Position numbers and translations under genes: made by a program
The notes under the pieces: model-generated
What the model was told of the DNA's origin: nothing
The model's input: the letters and a program-made list of their open reading frames with translations, nothing else
The model's database searches: none
Assembly (NCBI GenBank): GCA_032358165.1
Contig: JAALGY010000041.1
Span: 1,674,001-1,738,000, forward strand
Direction: 5' to 3'
Length of the DNA: 64,000 nt
Source of the DNA: Diplosphaera chodatii
Taxonomy: Eukaryota; Chlorophyta; Trebouxiophyceae; Prasiolales; Stichococcaceae
Part shown: piece after piece, positions 60,055 through 64,000 of the stretch
How positions within the stretch are numbered: the stretch's first letter is position 1
Layout of the letters: the number at the start of each line of letters is the position of its first letter

Positions 60055-62497
60055 ATGGCTCTTGATACCGCTTTCCCTGATATCAGCGACCGTCATGCTG
60101 CATATGTCGCTGGGTGGCCCTGCAGCATTGCCGCTACGGCTACAAAGGGACGGCATCTCCTTGCTGTTCGCGACTTTGCCTGCGGCGAGACGGTGCTGGT
60201 GTCCGAGGCCTACGTTAAGGCACTGCTGCCAAGTCACAAGAAGCGCATCTGCGCCGGCTGCATGCACGTCGGAGGTCGGCGACTGGCAATACACTGTCAT
60301 GGCTGTGGCGAGGCTTGGTATTGCTCAGCTGAATGTCGGAGCGCTGATGCATCCGGCGAAGCGCACCAGGGTATGTTCCAGTCTGAGGCCACCCTGATGG
60401 CTACCTGGTGTCTCTTCTTTATCACCCTCCACAAACCAACTGTATTTGGCTTCACGAGCAGAGCAGCTGTCACCATCAGGTCATATGCTGCATGCAGGGG
60501 CACCCACAGACAATCAGAGTGCACCACGCATCCCACACAGCATGCTTTGTCCCGTGCTCGCCCACTTCGGCGGGCTCAAAGTAGGTCCAGCTGCGTGGTG
60601 CAATAGGAACGCTGTGTTCTGAATGCATGTACGGTACAGCACGTCATCAGCTGTTTGCGTTCCAGTGCATCAGGCAGATGCAGACATGGAGTGCGTCCTG
60701 CGCATGTGCCTGGACGTGGCCGCATTGCAGCGCTTGGCAGTCTCCGGCAGCGAGGCAGCGCCCAGTGTTGACAAAAGGCAGCATGCAGAGCCACAGCAGC
60801 CCCCATCGGACGAGCCGCCAACAGGGGCAGCGCAGTTCGAGGCAGGCTCCTCAGGTCATGGCAGCAACAGCGGCAGCAATTCCTCAGCGGCGGGCGGTGG
60901 AGGTGACCATACTGTGGGCAACAACAAAGACCCTCCGCTGCCGACGCTGACCTGCGGCGACTTCCAGCTGCTCCAGTGCCACCCCGTGGCTGTGTCTGAG
61001 CGCGACGCGCAGCAGTGGCGCCGAGCGTTTGCCTTCCTGCAAGCAGTGTTGCAGCGAACAGGCTGGCCACAGCCACCGTCACTGGTACGAGTGTCAACTG
61101 ATGCTTGTCAAAGCCTTGTTGACTGCTGGGCACAAGCTCGGCTGTTCCGCTTGAACAACATCAGACATAGCTGTTTTGGCTGCACAGGACGATATGCTGC
61201 AGTGGGCTGGCCGTGTAGCGGCTAATAGCTTTTCCCGCTACGGTGCCTGTGCTGTGGGCAGCACGACTACAGATGAGAGCAGTGACCACCCTCAGCAGGG
61301 CGCACCGCAGCACCAGCCAGAGCAGGACACAGAATGCAGCGCCGCAAGCACTGCAGGTGTGGTAGCAGCACCGCAACAGCACCATCAGCAGCAGGAGGAG
61401 GATGCAGCTGAACATCGCGTGCAGTCACAGCTGCAGCGGTTGCAGCTGGCCCAGCGTTGTCTCTGGGAGAGCACTAGCGCCAACGGCTGTACGTCTGGGG
61501 ACAGGCCCAGCGATGCAGTCAGCGCAGGGCCAGAGAGCCGCCCCTCAGCATCAGATGGACGCGCTGCTCCAGGTGCCCACGGCTGCGCCAGCAACGGCGC
61601 TGCAGCGGAGTCTGCAGCTCAGCACGGCGGTGCAGGCTGCGGATTGCCTCCTGCTGAACAGCCCCACAGTCCTCGGCAATCTCCAGTTGAGGCTCCAGCA
61701 TTGCAGCCCGCGAGGATCATCGAAAGTGGCACAGCGACACACCCATGTGGCACAGCAAGCGCAGGCGCCGGTCCAGCGGCGAATGCGCAGCCTGTTGGTC
61801 GGGAGGTGTTCATCACGGCATCCTACTTCAACCACTCGTGAGCGCAGCAATGGCCTGTCTCACAGGTGTTGTGCTCAACATGTGATTGGGTTCCTCTTCC
61901 TCAAGAACTCGACTGAAGTTCACCAGTGATGTCGAACACTTTGTTGACATTTCAGGTGTCAGCCCAACTGCATCATTCATCGCCGTGGGGGTATGGGGGT
62001 TGTTACGGCGCAGAGCGATATCAAGGTGATGCCAGCACCTTGCATGGTTGCATCAGTCACGGTGTTCCAAGTCGTCAGCAAATACTTTTGACACCTGGCT
62101 TCGGATGCAAGACTGTAGCATATGTGACACAGGCTGGCGATGAGCTCTGCATCTCGTACATAGATTTGGAGCTGCCGCGCTCCTCACGCCAAGCTCTGCT
62201 GCAGAGGTGCTCATGTGCTGGTCTGTTCCTTCGTCTGCCCTGTCAATGCTGCAGGGTCTTCCTGGAGTTGGTGCTGCACCATGGATCCTGTCAATTTGAG
62301 GACTGCCACACCCAGCACACAGCTTCATAGTCTCATGTCGTGCCCGCAGGATGTTCCACTTCGCCTGCAACTGCGAGCGCTGTCAGCAGGAGCTGGCCGA
62401 GGGGTCGGCCAAATGCAGATATGGGTCCGGCAGCGGCAGCAGCAGGCCCAGCTGTGCCCCCAAGCGGCGGGGCCGCAAAGCACGTGTCAGCAGATGA
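60055..62497 (+). CDS. SET-MYND (SMYD-type) protein lysine methyltransferase
   Basis: SMYD proteins methylate lysines on histones or other proteins using S-adenosylmethionine. The first exon (60055-60370) holds the N-terminal SET part (KGRHLLAVRDFACGETVLVS, residues 31-50) and a MYND zinc finger with C66, C69, C81, C84, C90, C94 and H104. Later segments are CPVLAHFGGLK (about 60545-60585), ADADMECVLRMCLDVAALQ (from about 60676), QDDMLQWAGRVAANSFSRYG (61179 on), EVFITASYFNHSCQPNC (from about 61803, with the SET core NHSCxPN split by an intron), AGDELCISYID (about 62132) and the post-SET FACNCERCQQE (about 62356), ending in a basic tail. A long Ala/Gln/Ser-rich insert (61270-61760) interrupts the SET core, as is usual for the split SET domain. 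The exon 1-2 join could not be made in frame with a GT/AG pair, so the model is incomplete. Confidence 0.82.
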
Positions 62498-63310
62498 TGC
62501 TGTTATAGCAGGCACACGCAGCATGTTGTGCAGCTGGTATGATGTTTCACAGGGTGCCATCCTCACGGCTAGCCACCAGTGCAACATTTGACTTCGGGCT
62601 GGCTGCCTTTAGTCATTCATGGAGGGACTACCACTTCACTTGGGACCGTCACGTTCCCCAGCTTGGGCAAGTCTCGGCCATCGGCCTGCACCGAGGAGCC
62701 GCCGCACCCGTAGCGTACACGACGCTGCATACTTCCTGAAACATAGGATCGTTGGCCAGTACTGAACATGGCGCAGCCACGCTGAGCGTCAAGTCTGGCC
62801 ACTGCACCTCTCCGCAGCGGCTGGCACGTCGGGAAGGAAGGCGAAAAGCTGGACACCAGGCGCCCAGGCCGAGCGTGCCTCGATCTAGGACCCAGGCCAG
62901 GCGTAGCAGGTGCGCATGGTGTACGGTTTGGCTCGTTGACGGACACACCCTGGGCGTGCATTGCCATACGGTCCTGCACTGGGCAAGGCCCACCACGACA
63001 ACCCCAAGGTGCTGCGGGCGCGATGTGGCAGCTTCATATGAATGCAGTCCATCTGTAGCATTGATCAGCTGCACTGGCAGGACCGGAGACGTGCAGGTAG
63101 CCCAGCAATGGTGCTGTAGGTGGCTTTGCTCGTGTAATGCTGAATGCCGCCCTTGACAAGCAGCGTCGGAGGCGTGTACCGGGAGATGGTGTTCATCGCC
63201 ATCGCTGCGACTCCGTTAGCTCAGAATGGCCGGCCACATGCAATGGCTGCCTGCACGGCTCATGTCTTCCTCTGCTACCGAAGCATCACACACCTATGCA
63301 TGCAGGAGGG
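62498..63310. other. Intergenic stretch, probable 5' UTR of SERINC
   Basis: About 800 bases with no recognised coding segment. An AG acceptor ends at 63305 just before the SERINC start codon, suggesting an intron in its 5' UTR. Confidence 0.4.
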
Positions 63311-64000
63311 ATGGCGGACGTCAAAATCAGTCCGCTCAGCTTCCAGGCAGACCCTGGTTTGAAGCTGCCGACAGGCACGTCGTCGGGCCCTGTGACGGAT
63401 GCAGCGTCACCGGCCCCCGGCAAGCGCACCAAAGGAAGGGGCACGTGCCGCTGCCTTATAGAGGTGGAGTTCAAGACGGCCAAGTGGCTCTACTTCGTCG
63501 GCTTCGTCCTACAGTGCATCGTCAGCTGGGTGTTCAGGTGACTGCTGTTGGCGCCGTGCTTCCAGCTGCTGTGCGCCATACGCATGATCATCTAATCTGG
63601 TCAGTACCTCTGCTGCCAATTGGTGTTGGCACCAGGGCCTGCTTGTCCTACTACAAGCCCGTCGCTGTCGTGCAGAGACTACAGCGACAAGATATTCAAG
63701 GACTTCAAGTGGCTGGACAAGTGCCTGGGCATCCAGAACGACAAGTACTTTTCGGGCGTGGGCGCCTGCATCGGCAAGGGGGCCGTGCTGCGCATCTCTT
63801 TTGGCACCTTCCTATTCTTTGCCACACACTTTGTGGCGCTCATAGGTGGGCAGCTGCTGCATCTGCTGACCGCCGGGTGGCTTCGATGCTGCAATGCAAC
63901 TAGTGCGAAGACGGAATGCAGTTTTGCAGGAGTTCGCCCTCTGACGTGTGGAACCAGCGCATCCACTCAGGCTCAGACAGCACGTCCCAAGATGTTTACA
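63311..64000 (+). CDS. SERINC/TMS1-family membrane protein (3' partial)
   Basis: SERINC proteins are multi-pass membrane proteins linked to serine-lipid synthesis and lipid scrambling. The gene starts at MADVKISPLSFQADPG (63311) and runs off the right edge. Exons are 63311-63537, 63676-63845 and part of a third after about 63920. The first exon ends in a membrane helix (WLYFVGFVLQCIVSWVFR). The second has RDYSDKIFKDFKWLDKCLG, GAVLRISFGTFLFFATHFVAL; the pattern VLRxSxGxFLFF is typical of the family. The third reads SSPSDVWNQRIHSG in one frame; its acceptor is uncertain. The usual N-terminal Cys-rich stretch is replaced by a 50-residue soluble leader with KRTKGRGTCRC. Confidence 0.75.

Overview
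The window reads as nuclear DNA of a green alga, probably a core chlorophyte of trebouxiophyte type. This is inference: the sequence is GC-rich, genes are split into many exons of about 30-250 bases separated by short GT...(T)GCAG introns, and the proteins are plant-like. They include a thylakoid-lumen pentapeptide protein, a full-size PDR-type ABCG transporter, a plant-order OPRT-ODC UMP synthase and a SERINC. I see no bacterial operons, rRNA, tRNA, CRISPR array or transposon.

Layout. Bases 1-11330 (+) are the 3' part of a giant Leu/Pro/Thr repeat protein gene that continues off the left edge. Then follow: UMP synthase (-, 12530-15996, 13 exons); a CofD/UPF0052-family protein (+, 17007-19770, 9 exons); an EFR3-like plasma-membrane scaffold (+, 20361-23599, 8 exons); an unrecognised, possibly plastid protein (+, 24330-26505); a TL20.3-like thylakoid pentapeptide protein (-, 26876-28569, 8 exons); NOP16 (+, 29038-30011, 4 exons); a PDR-type ABCG transporter (+, 31046-43152, dozens of exons); a fragmentary WD40 gene (-, about 43513-44978); a STAT-like linker-SH2 protein (+, 46843-51986, 14 exons); Ku80/XRCC5 (-, 53534 to about 59440); a SET-MYND methyltransferase (+, 60055-62497); and the 5' part of a SERINC gene (+, 63311 to the right edge).

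Exon joins were worked out by hand from GT/AG sites, reading-frame continuity and protein similarity from memory. For most genes the exon lengths sum to an intact frame, which is good internal support. The genes do not form one pathway. Several neighbours are head to head (UMPS/CofD, TL20.3/NOP16, Ku80/SET-MYND) and may share promoters.

The most unusual content is: the giant repeat protein and its higher-order duplications; a STAT-type SH2 protein in an alga; a Ku80 with a complete animal-like C-terminal region ending in an acidic tail; an 88-base tandem repeat in a Ku80 intron with diverged relatives 11 kb away; and a perfect inverted repeat in an ABCG intron.
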